Assembly: GCF_001657475.1 (NCBI RefSeq)
Contig: NZ_LXEY01000012.1
Location: 62,001 to 126,000, forward strand
Reading direction: 5' to 3'
Length of the DNA: 64,000 nucleotides
From: Enteractinococcus helveticum
Lineage (GTDB): Bacteria; Actinomycetota; Actinomycetes; Actinomycetales; Micrococcaceae
Part shown: one piece after another, positions 18,181 through 26,438 of the stretch
Numbering within the stretch: position 1 is the first letter of the stretch
How the letters are laid out: every line of letters starts with the position of its first letter
Made by a program: the position numbers and the translations under genes
Notes under the pieces: generated by a model
Told to the model about the DNA's origin: nothing
The model's database searches: none
Seen by the model: the letters and a program-made list of their open reading frames with translations, nothing else

Positions 18181-18936
18181 TTGCCGCAACAACCCTCCAG
18201 TTCGAAACCACCGTGGCTTCTCCCAGTCATCGTTGGTATCGCCGCCCTTGTCGTGATTGCCGCGGCATATTTTCTCTTCTTCGGTTCGGGGAGTTCCAAT
18301 GATTCCGACGTCGCAAACAGGCCCGAAGGTGAAGGGGGCGGGGTCGTTGATGTTGTCCCGCAGGGCGAAGAAGACGAGATTGATCTGAGCCACGTCGAGC
18401 GACGCGACAGCGAGGACCCGTTGAGCATTGGCACGGTGGATGCTCCAGTGACGATGGTGATGTTCTCGGACTATCAATGCCCGTTCTGTGCATCCTGGAT
18501 GGATGAAACGCTACCGGTCATGATGGACTACGTCGACGACGAGCAGCTGCGCATCGAGTTTCGTGATCTGAATGTCTTTGGTCCAGAATCCGTGCGCGCC
18601 TCACATGCCGCCTACGCCGCAGCGTTACAAGATTCCTACATGGAATACCATCAGGCCTTATTGGCCGACGGCGAGATCAGGCAGCCCGCTGAGCTCAGCG
18701 AAGAAGCTCTCCTAGACCTGGCCGCAGAGCTCGGACTGGACACAGACCAATTCCTCGAAGATATGCACTCAGAAGCAGTCCAGGAACAGATCTTGGAAAA
18801 TCAGCGCCTGGGTACTGACCTCGGAGCATACTCGACGCCGTCATTCATAGTGGGTGGCCAGCCAATGGTCGGGGCACAACCCACCGACGTGTTTGTTGAC
18901 GCCGTGGATCAAGCACTCACCGACGCGTCGGAGTGA
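18181..18936 (+). CDS. DsbA-like membrane-anchored thioredoxin-fold oxidoreductase
   Basis: 251 residues from a TTG at 18181 preceded by AAGGA. An N-terminal anchor (LLPVIVGIAALVVIAAAYFLFF) is followed by an acidic linker and a thioredoxin fold with the active site CPFC (SDYQCPFCASWM) and the cis-proline loop YSTPSFIVGGQP. Such proteins form or isomerise disulfides outside the membrane. It heads an operon with a CcdA-like electron carrier (7 nt apart) and a lipoprotein. Confidence 0.93.
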   Translation: MPQQPSSSKPPWLLPVIVGIAALVVIAAAYFLFFGSGSSNDSDVANRPEGEGGGVVDVVPQGEEDEIDLSHVERRDSEDPLSIGTVDAPVTMVMFSDYQCPFCASWMDETLPVMMDYVDDEQLRIEFRDLNVFGPESVRASHAAYAAALQDSYMEYHQALLADGEIRQPAELSEEALLDLAAELGLDTDQFLEDMHSEAVQEQILENQRLGTDLGAYSTPSFIVGGQPMVGAQPTDVFVDAVDQALTDASE

Positions 18937-18943
18937 ATAGACT

Positions 18944-19807
18944 ATGGAAATCAGTCTAGTCACAGCGTTTCTCGGTGGCGTGCTCGCCCTATTGAGCCCC
19001 TGCGGTGCGCTGCTGTTACCCGCATTCTTTGCCTCGGTCATCGGCCAACGCATGCGCCTGCTCTTACACGGCGGGGTGTTCTACCTCGGACTCGTGGTGA
19101 CACTGGTACCGCTCGGGCTAGGACTCGGCGCGGTGGGTAGTCTGCTAACCGAATACCGGGGTGCGCTCATCGTGACGACCTCTGTGATCCTGATTCTCTT
19201 AGGACTGGTGCAAGCCGCAGGGTTTGGTTTCGATTTGTCGAAAGCACTGCCGGGTGCCGGATCGCTACAGCAGCGTGCTCACAGCCGCGGCGGCTTCGTC
19301 CGCACCGTACTCTTAGGAGCCGCCAGTGGTGTGGCTGGATTCTGCTCCGGCCCAATTCTCGGTGCAATCCTCACGCTGGCCGTGGCCCAGGGCAATACGT
19401 GGAACGCCGGAGTCATGCTGGCTGTCTATGGCCTGGGAATGGTCGTGCCGCTCACGATCCTGGCCGCAGTGTGGCACAAACTCAGCCCTCGGGCACTCTC
19501 GGTGCTACGCGGTCGCGGATTCCGATTTCTGGGTCGCGATCTCCACACCACCTCGGTCGTCACGGGTCTGTTGATCGTCGCGCTGGGTGTCGTCTTCTGG
19601 ACAACTAACGGCCTGGTCAGTGCGCCATCTCTGCTGCCTACCGGTATCCAACGCGGCCTGCAGTCCTACAGCGGTGTCTTGGCGAACCCACTGGTCGACG
19701 CCATATTGCTTGCAGCAGTCGTCGTTGTGGTGATCACCATCTGGGCCGTGCGACGAAGTCGCAACCAGGTGAAGGTCCAGCAACCCTCTGAAGAGGAAGT
19801 GCTCTAA
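18944..19807 (+). CDS. CcdA/DsbD-type transmembrane thiol electron carrier
   Basis: 287 residues, six to seven helices. The paired membrane cysteines of the family are in LALLSPCGALLLP (helix 1) and GVAGFCSGPILGA (helix 4). CcdA proteins carry reducing equivalents from cytosolic thioredoxin to outer thiol proteins. Placement after a DsbA-like gene and one base overlap with the next gene support a shared pathway, perhaps cytochrome c or metal-protein maturation. Confidence 0.93.
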   Translation: MEISLVTAFLGGVLALLSPCGALLLPAFFASVIGQRMRLLLHGGVFYLGLVVTLVPLGLGLGAVGSLLTEYRGALIVTTSVILILLGLVQAAGFGFDLSKALPGAGSLQQRAHSRGGFVRTVLLGAASGVAGFCSGPILGAILTLAVAQGNTWNAGVMLAVYGLGMVVPLTILAAVWHKLSPRALSVLRGRGFRFLGRDLHTTSVVTGLLIVALGVVFWTTNGLVSAPSLLPTGIQRGLQSYSGVLANPLVDAILLAAVVVVVITIWAVRRSRNQVKVQQPSEEEVL

Positions 19808-21063
19808 TGGTCTTGCTGCACTCTATCCTGCCGCGGAGACGGTGGCGCTTCGGGGCGGCACTGGCTGCCGCAGTCCTCCTGAGCGCGTGCGGTTCCGGGG
19901 GCGACAGCTCGCAAGGCCAAACCTTACCGGACTATGATCCCGCACCAGCCCAGGTCAACAGCCCGGCGACCGAAGTAAAGAAAGACGAACTGCGCGTACC
20001 GCTGCAGTTCACCCACCAAGCCCTGGTCGCACCCGGCTGGCAGACCCCACCGCACGGCGCCGATGACGTATTTTTGTCCGCAGGACATAACGACGACATC
20101 CTGACATTCCGAGCCGTTGATGACACTGGGACGATCCTCTGGGAAGCACAACGACCGCTCAGTTGCACCGGCTTCACCCTCACCACCGCCGACGACGAGC
20201 AAAGCTATGCGGTCCTCACCGACATTGACGCCGATGTCCAGACCTTTGGGCATACCGTTGCGGCCGCCTATGACCTGCAGACGGGCGACCAATCCTGGGG
20301 CCCAGTCGAGGTCCCCGGCCCGCATCACGGTCCGGGGATCGTGTTTGCTGCACCGTCGGAAGAAGCCATGGGGGAGTCCGGACCACAAGTCGTGCTGGAT
20401 CCAGCTACCGGCGACGTCCTCATCGACGAGCGCGAGACGCCCGAAGTGGCGATCCTCGGGGAATTCCACGGCATCGTGCTGTTAGTTGTCGACGAGCAGG
20501 TGCAAGCACATAGCGCAAGTGGCCTAGCCCAAGACGGACTCACCGGACAGCCCAAGTGGAGCATCCCGCTGGATGACTACGCCTGGGACACACAGCGGCT
20601 GACTGCGAAGGCTCCGACGCCGAACCCGATCGCCGAAGAGCAGTCCGGGGGTGTGCTCATTGGCACCGACGATACGGACCGGATCCTGGTCACACTTACT
20701 GATGGACAGGTGATCGCTGACCAGCTTTCTGCGGCAGGTCAGGACCCGTCGAGCCAAACCTGGGTGACCATTGGCAAAAATATCGTCGGCTATGACGTCG
20801 AGGAGCACAAACTTTACGAAGAGTCCCACAACGGCGCGGATCTGATCGGTGTCGGAGCGGCGATTGCATATCTGCGAAACGCCGAGGGCAATGTCGAAGC
20901 GCGCAATGTTTTGACCGGTGCGATTGGGCGGTCCTATGATCCGCAAGATGCAGGAGTGCTCACAGTGCCCAGCGTGATCACTGCAACCGGTGCCGGCATC
21001 CTCGAAGCCGATGACGAATACTATCTGGTACCCGCAGCCTCGGCCGAAGACCATGAGGGATAG
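19807..21063 (+). CDS. lipoprotein with PQQ-like beta-propeller fold
   Basis: 418 residues with an N-terminal signal and lipobox LLSACGSG. The body shows repeated W-containing blades (TILWEAQRPLSC, GDQSWGPVEV, GQPKWSIPLD, then SQTWVTIG) like PQQ-type propellers. Start and upstream stop overlap, so it is coupled to ccdA. It may be the outer partner or sensor of the Dsb/CcdA pathway; no catalytic motif is visible. Confidence 0.85.
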   Translation: MVLLHSILPRRRWRFGAALAAAVLLSACGSGGDSSQGQTLPDYDPAPAQVNSPATEVKKDELRVPLQFTHQALVAPGWQTPPHGADDVFLSAGHNDDILTFRAVDDTGTILWEAQRPLSCTGFTLTTADDEQSYAVLTDIDADVQTFGHTVAAAYDLQTGDQSWGPVEVPGPHHGPGIVFAAPSEEAMGESGPQVVLDPATGDVLIDERETPEVAILGEFHGIVLLVVDEQVQAHSASGLAQDGLTGQPKWSIPLDDYAWDTQRLTAKAPTPNPIAEEQSGGVLIGTDDTDRILVTLTDGQVIADQLSAAGQDPSSQTWVTIGKNIVGYDVEEHKLYEESHNGADLIGVGAAIAYLRNAEGNVEARNVLTGAIGRSYDPQDAGVLTVPSVITATGAGILEADDEYYLVPAASAEDHEG

Positions 21064-21073
21064 TTAGTCGTCG

Positions 21074-22246
21074 TTACCAGCTGGGGAGTTCAATGGGATC
21101 GCGCAGGCTGCGTGCCATGACGAGTTTCGACACGAATGGCAGCCCCATAAGGCGGATGGTCGCATTGCGCATGTACAGCTGCTTGCGATCCTTTGGCGCA
21201 AACGCGATGTCTAATTGCAGGGCAGCATCCTGTTTATCTTGAATCATGGGTTGCAGCTGCCGCTGATAGGCCGCAAAAGCCTGTTGGTGGTTGCCCTGGG
21301 TACGGCGTAGCTGTGCCGCCAAGACGTAGGCACCCACCATGGCGAGCGCTGAACCTTGCCCCGCCAACAAGGAGGGCGCCGCTGCGGCATCGCCCAGGAG
21401 TGCAACGCGGCCGCGAGACCATGTGGGCATGCGAATCTGGCTGGCCCGGTCCATATAAAATGACTTGGCTTTTGGTAAGTATTCGAGGATGTTCGGGACT
21501 TCACCACCGATGCCGTGCAATCTGGTGCGCAGCAGCTCTTGTTGTGCCGCCACATCGTGGAATGGGATGGGGCGATCGTCGCGGAAGGTAAACAGCACCA
21601 GGGTCGCGTCATGGTGCAACGACGATCGCATGGTTTGCACACCGATAGTTGTGTGGGTGACGGCGACCAGCTCATTGCGCGGCCGGTAGCCCTCGAGCTC
21701 CAGGGCACAGACGACCAGCCCCACGTGGCGTTCGAAATCGGCCTCTGGACCAAAGACCAGCGACCGAACTTTTGAATGCAGACCGTCCGCTCCGAACACC
21801 AAGTCGAATTCGCGGGACTCAGAGTGCGCAAAGTCGACTCGAACCCGCTGGCCGTCGTCATCAAGCGCCGCCACGGTGTCACCGAAAATGGTCTCCACGT
21901 CGTCGTCGAGGCAATCGTAGATCGCCGCGGCCAGATCAGCCCGGGCAATCGAAACATACCGGCCGCCAGCGGCGTCGATCATTTTTGCTGGGTTGACGCG
22001 CGCCAGCGTCCAACCGCCGGCTGAGACTTCGCGGAGCTCTTTGATCACGTAGCCCTCGCGCATCAGGCGCGGAATGAGCCCTATGCGTTCGGCGACTTCA
22101 GACCCCGCACCCCAGAAATCGACGACGTACCCGCCCTTGCGCAACTGCGGAGCAGACTCAACCAGCGTCACCTGGTGCCCGTCGCGACGCAGCCAGTAGG
22201 CCAGAGTTGGCCCAGCGATACCCGCCCCGACAATTAGGATTCGCAT
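21074..22246 (-). CDS. FAD-dependent aromatic-type monooxygenase
   Basis: 390 residues. The Rossmann motif GAGIAGPTLAYWLRRDGH lies at the N-terminus, the DG motif as FGADGLHSKVR in the middle, and the second FAD motif as VALLGDAAAAPSLLAGQG. This is the group A flavoprotein hydroxylase layout (p-hydroxybenzoate hydroxylase type), near TetX-like enzymes. Substrate unknown. It is convergent with the lipoprotein gene and is followed by the arsenic genes on the other side. Confidence 0.93.
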   Translation of the reverse strand: MRILIVGAGIAGPTLAYWLRRDGHQVTLVESAPQLRKGGYVVDFWGAGSEVAERIGLIPRLMREGYVIKELREVSAGGWTLARVNPAKMIDAAGGRYVSIARADLAAAIYDCLDDDVETIFGDTVAALDDDGQRVRVDFAHSESREFDLVFGADGLHSKVRSLVFGPEADFERHVGLVVCALELEGYRPRNELVAVTHTTIGVQTMRSSLHHDATLVLFTFRDDRPIPFHDVAAQQELLRTRLHGIGGEVPNILEYLPKAKSFYMDRASQIRMPTWSRGRVALLGDAAAAPSLLAGQGSALAMVGAYVLAAQLRRTQGNHQQAFAAYQRQLQPMIQDKQDAALQLDIAFAPKDRKQLYMRNATIRLMGLPFVSKLVMARSLRDPIELPSW

Positions 22247-22287
22247 GAGTCTCCTTCCATGCAGAGCTTGCCCGGCCGCCCTTAGGG

Positions 22288-22641
22288 TTAGCTGAGGTCT
22301 AGAAAATTGCGCAGTTGGTCGAAGGCTTCTGGGACGACGCTATAGTGTGCCCATCGACCGCGTTGCTCGCGGGTAATCAGGCCGGCGTCGACGAGCTTTT
22401 TCATATGGTGGCTCACGGTGGGTTGGGTGATCCCAAGTTCTTCGGTGAGATCACAATCGCAGACTTCCTGGCAACCCTGTGCCGTGATGTGGGAAAGCAA
22501 TCGGAGTCGGGTGGGATCCGCTAACGCTTTGAGCATCTCGGCGAGGCGCTCGGCTTGTGCGGCGCCTATGGGTCCTGCTGTCAGGGAGCAACACGGGGTA
22601 GTGGAGGCGGCGGCTGTTGCTTCATCGATGGTCGTGCTCAT
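22288..22641 (-). CDS. arsR: ArsR-family metalloregulator of arsenic genes
   Basis: 117 residues. The winged helix reads LTEELGITQPTVSHHMKKLVDAGLITREQRGRWAHYSV and the helix before it has the CxC thiols (CQEVCDCDLTEEL), the usual As(III) site. An N-terminal CC adds possible ligands. It is divergent from acr3 across about 90 bases that hold two ATTGA..TCAAT dyads, so it should repress both until arsenite binds. Confidence 0.93.
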   Translation of the reverse strand: MSTTIDEATAAASTTPCCSLTAGPIGAAQAERLAEMLKALADPTRLRLLSHITAQGCQEVCDCDLTEELGITQPTVSHHMKKLVDAGLITREQRGRWAHYSVVPEAFDQLRNFLDLS

Positions 22642-22652
22642 GACGCCATCTT

Positions 22653-22714
22653 ACATTGACGGTCATCAATGTGTCAGGGTAGTCTCAGATCCGATGCATT
22701 GATGAACGTCAATA
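22653..22714. promoter_or_regulatory. two ArsR-type operator dyads
   Basis: ACATTGA-CGGTCA-TCAATGT at 22653-22672 has perfect 7-bp arms. A second dyad, ATTGA-TGAACG-TCAAT at 22698-22713, has 5-bp arms and a similar centre. Both fit the known ArsR/SmtB-type 12-2-12-like dyads with ATTGA/TCAAT half-sites and lie in the arsR-acr3 intergenic stretch. Confidence 0.8.
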
Positions 22715-22730
22715 TGAGAGATTCGTGTAA

Positions 22731-23873
22731 ATGATGAGCACTGCTGTGCAAAATACCGCTGCGACGACGGAATCGCCGGTGGTACAAGAGATGTCGTTTC
22801 TGGATCGGTGGTTAGCGGTCTGGATTCTCCTGGCTATGGGAATCGGGTTGGGGCTGGGCCGTTTCGTGCCGGGCCTGAATGCGATCCTGGATTCTATGAC
22901 GATCGGCGGGATCTCGGTGCCGATCGCCGTCGGCCTGTTGGCCATGATGTATCCGGTCTTGGCTAAGGTTCGGTATAACGAGACCCAGCGGGTGACCGGG
23001 GACCGCAAGCTGCTGATCTTGTCCTTGGTATTGAATTGGGTGCTGGGACCGCTATTCATGTTCATCCTGGCCTGGACATTCTTGCCGGATCTCCCGGAAT
23101 ATCGCACCGGATTGATTATCGCGGGCCTGGCTCGGTGTATTGCCATGGTGTTCATCTGGAATGACATGGCCTGCGGTGATCGCGAGGCCGCAGCTGTCTT
23201 AGTCGCAATCAACTCGGTATTCCAAGTCGTCGCTTACGGCGCACTGGGATGGTTCTACCTCCAAGCACTACCCTCCTGGCTGGGGCTAGCGACGACGTCG
23301 GCGGAATTTTCTATTGGCGCCATCGTGGTATCGGTGCTGGTGTTTTTGGGTATTCCGTTGCTCGCCGGATTCCTCACCCGCACGTTCGGTGAGCGTGCCA
23401 AAGGTCGCCAGTGGTACGAAGAGACCTTCCTGCCCAAGATTGGGCCCTGGTCACTCTACGGAGTGCTATTTACCATCGTGTTGTTATTCTCGTTCCAAGG
23501 CGATGCCATCACATCGCAGCCGCTGGATGTCGCCAGGATGGCAGTCCCACTGCTGTTGTATTTCGTATTGATGTTCTTGGTCAGTTTCTTTGCGTCCAAG
23601 ATGGTGGGACTGAATTATGCGAAATCCACTTCGGTGGCCTTTACCGCATCGGGTAATAACTTCGAACTGGCCATTGCAGTGGCAATTGGGACTTTCGGCG
23701 TCACCTCGGGCCAGGCTCTCGCCGGCGTGGTCGGGCCACTGATCGAGGTGCCGGTTCTCGTCGGGCTGGTGTATGTCGCCTTATGGTTAGGGCGTCGTCT
23801 CTTTCCCGGAGATCCCACCGTGCCCACTTTCCGCCGAGAAGAAAACACAGCCGTCACCACGACAGGAGCCTAG
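22731..23873 (+). CDS. acr3: Acr3-family arsenite efflux permease
   Basis: 380 residues with ten helices. Family marks include GLLAMMYPVLAKVRY, LLNWVLGPLFMF-like helix 3, GLARCIAMVFIWNDMACGD (with the essential cysteine in helix 4) and FTASGNNFELAIAVAIGTFG in helix 9. Acr3 expels arsenite using the membrane potential. It is followed 5 nt later by arsC. Confidence 0.96.
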   Translation: MMSTAVQNTAATTESPVVQEMSFLDRWLAVWILLAMGIGLGLGRFVPGLNAILDSMTIGGISVPIAVGLLAMMYPVLAKVRYNETQRVTGDRKLLILSLVLNWVLGPLFMFILAWTFLPDLPEYRTGLIIAGLARCIAMVFIWNDMACGDREAAAVLVAINSVFQVVAYGALGWFYLQALPSWLGLATTSAEFSIGAIVVSVLVFLGIPLLAGFLTRTFGERAKGRQWYEETFLPKIGPWSLYGVLFTIVLLFSFQGDAITSQPLDVARMAVPLLLYFVLMFLVSFFASKMVGLNYAKSTSVAFTASGNNFELAIAVAIGTFGVTSGQALAGVVGPLIEVPVLVGLVYVALWLGRRLFPGDPTVPTFRREENTAVTTTGA

Positions 23874-23878
23874 AAATC

Positions 23879-24313
23879 ATGTCTGTGTCAGAAAATATTC
23901 CCGGTGTGCTGTTCGTCTGTGTCCACAATGCGGGACGTTCTCAGATGGCAGCAGGCTACCTTCGAGAGTTCGGTCATGGCCGGGTCGAGGTTCGCTCCGC
24001 CGGTTCCGCACCAGCCGAGCAACTCAACCCCATAGCTGTGGAGGCCATGGCAGAAGAAGGCATCGACATTACCGCAGCGATCCCGAAGATCCTCGCGCCC
24101 GAAACCGTTCAGACTTCTGACGTTGTCATCACCATGGGCTGCGGGGATGTCTGCCCGATCTATCCTGGTAAACGCTACGAAGACTGGGAACTCGACGACC
24201 CAGCAGGCCAAGGGATCGCGGCGGTCCGGCGGATTCGCGACGACATCAAAGCCCGAGTACAGCGGCTAATTTCCGAACTCCTGCCCGCCTCCGGCACGTC
24301 GCAGAGACCCTGA
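23879..24313 (+). CDS. arsC: arsenate reductase, LMW-phosphatase (thioredoxin/mycothiol-linked) type
   Basis: 144 residues from the ATG at 23879. The P-loop CVHNAGRSQMA (CX5R type) near the N-terminus, the SAGSAP strand, and MGCGDVCPIYPGKRYEDWELDDPAGQG with the downstream cysteine and DP are all present. It reduces arsenate to arsenite for Acr3. ATG lies right behind the acr3 stop, so the pair is co-transcribed. Confidence 0.95.
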   Translation: MSVSENIPGVLFVCVHNAGRSQMAAGYLREFGHGRVEVRSAGSAPAEQLNPIAVEAMAEEGIDITAAIPKILAPETVQTSDVVITMGCGDVCPIYPGKRYEDWELDDPAGQGIAAVRRIRDDIKARVQRLISELLPASGTSQRP

Positions 24314-24343
24314 AGCGAGTGTCACCGGAACCGCCGTCCTTAT

Positions 24344-24943
24344 TTACAACCCAAAGGCCCCTCCGCCTACGAGAATGATGATCCCCAGACCAATGAGTAC
24401 GGTCGGAAAGAGAACATGTTCCCAGCGTTCTAGCGCTTCGGCGATAGGTTTTCTGGAAGCGATCCATTTGGCAAGAAACACCAGGATTCCGACCAGCAAT
24501 AAAAAGACGATGCAATAGGTCAGGATGGTGTGCCAGCTGACGCTCACAAAAACTGGGACATAGACGCCGATGTTGTCGCCGCCGTTGGCAAATGTCATGG
24601 CGGCAACGGTCCAGGCTGACACTCGCTGGGTTCCCAGCTGCGCGTCGTCACCGTCTAGACCTCTGTGCTGCCAGGCCTGCCACGCTGCCCACAGACCGAT
24701 GGCTAACGGAATGAGCCCGAAGTAGGGGAGCACTGCTGCAGGTAACAGAGCTTGCGCACCGAAAGCCGCTAGCGCGGCAGCCCCAAGAATGCCGATGAAT
24801 CCCAGATACTGTCCCAGCAGAGTGCGGCCGGTGGTTCCGGGTTGGCCCTGGCCACGACCGAAGAACAGTGACAGAATGACGACGTCGTCAATATTCGTGG
24901 CGAGGAACAGCCCAATCGCCTGCAGCATGGATGTCAGAACCAC
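24344..24943 (-). CDS. cadD: CadD-family cadmium resistance transporter
   Basis: 199 residues, six helices. CadD hallmarks are ATNIDDVVILSLFFGRG in helix 1, GQYLGFIGILGAAAL, and TFANGGDNIGVYVPVF in helix 4. The acidic residues in the paired NxDD/GGDN motifs are conserved in LysE-superfamily exporters. It lies convergent to the arsenic operon and forms a metal-resistance patch with it; no cadC-type regulator is adjacent. Confidence 0.93.
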   Translation of the reverse strand: MVLTSMLQAIGLFLATNIDDVVILSLFFGRGQGQPGTTGRTLLGQYLGFIGILGAAALAAFGAQALLPAAVLPYFGLIPLAIGLWAAWQAWQHRGLDGDDAQLGTQRVSAWTVAAMTFANGGDNIGVYVPVFVSVSWHTILTYCIVFLLLVGILVFLAKWIASRKPIAEALERWEHVLFPTVLIGLGIIILVGGGAFGL

Positions 24944-25030
24944 GCGTCTCCTCTAAAGATATCTCACTGCCCCGAGGCACTCATGGCAGCCGAAGATTCC
25001 TGCAGTGGAGCTCGGCATAGAGACTACGAC

Positions 25031-25870
25031 TTACCTTTTCTCGACCGCAGCGAGCGGTAGATCGTGTTGCTTGGCGAACTGCAACCATTGGGCGGTCGAA
25101 CGTTTGGAAAAATGTTCTGTAAGGGTCGAGCGGCTATCACCTAGCAGTGCGGTGAGCGTTGCATGAAAGTGCGGTTCGATGGCGGCCACCGCGATCCATC
25201 CGTCTTGGGTTTGATACATTCCATATTGCGGGTGAGTACCAGAGAGGATCTGGCCCGGTGCGGTCGCGCCGATCTGAAACGCTTCCGCGGCGTCGTCGAC
25301 TCCCTGCTTAAGCCCCACTCTGCGATGAACGGCCTGGTCATTACCTATCTTTTGGGCGTGTTCGCGCTCGCGGAGTGCGTCCAGCGCTGCAATCGTGGCC
25401 TCGTAGCCGCCGAGTACATCGGCCCAGGGGACGCGTGGCATCTCCGGTGGGTTTAATAATCCGGCTGCGGCTTGATAGGTCAGATCATGACCAGGCTCAT
25501 CGGGTGCTTCGACATCGCCGACAATTTCGATGTGGGCAACCTGTGCGCGGGCCACCATCTCGTAAAGACCGAGTCGGTCAGCTGCGCTCGGCCGCATCGA
25601 CGAGAGCAGTAGATCAGCACCGCTCAGCAGCTCGAAGAACTGCTCCCTGTCCTCGGGCACTTTCAAATCTAGGGTTTTGCGGATCTGTCCCGCGTTGAGT
25701 GCTTGGAACCATTGCGGAAACGCCTGGGCCGGATCGCCATGCGGGGCTTCGATTTTCGTGACGGAAGCACCCAGTTGCACCAGGTGTCGTGCGGCGAGCG
25801 GGCCGGGCAGATTGGGTGCAATGGTGACGACGTGCACCCCGGCCAGGCTTCCTGAATCATGCACGGGCAT
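25031..25870 (-). CDS. CaiB/BaiF-type CoA-transferase, short form
   Basis: 279 residues from the ATG at 25870; an upstream in-frame extension overlaps the 25884 gene and is unlikely. The CaiB N-terminal pattern is clear: VVTIAPNLPGPLAARHLVQLGASVTKIEAPHGDPA, then LDLKVPEDREQFFELLSGADLLLSSMRPSAADRLGL. Family members are usually about 380-450 residues; this one lacks a segment around the normal catalytic aspartate and has only LGGYEATIAALDAL in the middle. It may be a degenerate or distinct short form. Confidence 0.85.
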   Translation of the reverse strand: MPVHDSGSLAGVHVVTIAPNLPGPLAARHLVQLGASVTKIEAPHGDPAQAFPQWFQALNAGQIRKTLDLKVPEDREQFFELLSGADLLLSSMRPSAADRLGLYEMVARAQVAHIEIVGDVEAPDEPGHDLTYQAAAGLLNPPEMPRVPWADVLGGYEATIAALDALREREHAQKIGNDQAVHRRVGLKQGVDDAAEAFQIGATAPGQILSGTHPQYGMYQTQDGWIAVAAIEPHFHATLTALLGDSRSTLTEHFSKRSTAQWLQFAKQHDLPLAAVEKR

Positions 25871-25883
25871 CCCGGTTGCGCTT

Positions 25884-26294
25884 TTACTCGTGGTGAGGGG
25901 TAACGTTGAGCTGCCAGGACACCCCGTAGCGGTCGTTGAGCCACGCAAACGGGGCAAAGCCGTAATCGTTTTTCGGCATCATTGCCTGGCCGCCCTCTAG
26001 GAGCGCTTGATACATTCGATCGAGTTCGTCTTCGGATTCGCATCGGAAAGACAGGGACATCGACGGCGTGAAATCAAACTCGTGGGGGACCGGGCTGTCC
26101 ATAACGTTGAGCTCTACGCCCGCGATACGAAGTGTGGCAATTTGTACTTTGCCGTTCATATCGGGCGTTTCGTCGCCGTAACGCTGCAACATCAGGACCT
26201 CGCCGTCGAACAGTTCGACATAGAAGTTCATTGCTTCCTCAGCGCGCCCATTCTGAAACATCAGATGGGGTAAGAGTTGTTGCGTATCGGTCAT
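25884..26294 (-). CDS. VOC-superfamily PhnB/YdcN-like protein
   Basis: 136 residues with two beta-alpha-beta-beta-beta units: LLPHLMFQNGRAEEAMNFYVELFDG at the N-terminus and SEDELDRMYQALLEGGQAMMPKNDYGFAPFAWLNDRYGVSWQL at the C-terminus. This is the PhnB-like branch of glyoxalase/dioxygenase folds. The metal ligands typical of enzymes are not obvious, so function is unknown. It is 13 nt upstream of the CaiB-like gene in the same direction. Confidence 0.9.
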   Translation of the reverse strand: MTDTQQLLPHLMFQNGRAEEAMNFYVELFDGEVLMLQRYGDETPDMNGKVQIATLRIAGVELNVMDSPVPHEFDFTPSMSLSFRCESEDELDRMYQALLEGGQAMMPKNDYGFAPFAWLNDRYGVSWQLNVTPHHE

Positions 26295-26438
26295 GACTAA
26301 CCCTTCGGCTCGATGTGCTGTCTGACCTCAAGTGTAGGTGGTCAGGTGATCACGGGATAGACCGATCGGAGTAAGGTGATCACATACCGGGATTCAACGC
26401 GCAGAACATGCGAGCGTACATGTAGCGGGTGAAAGACA

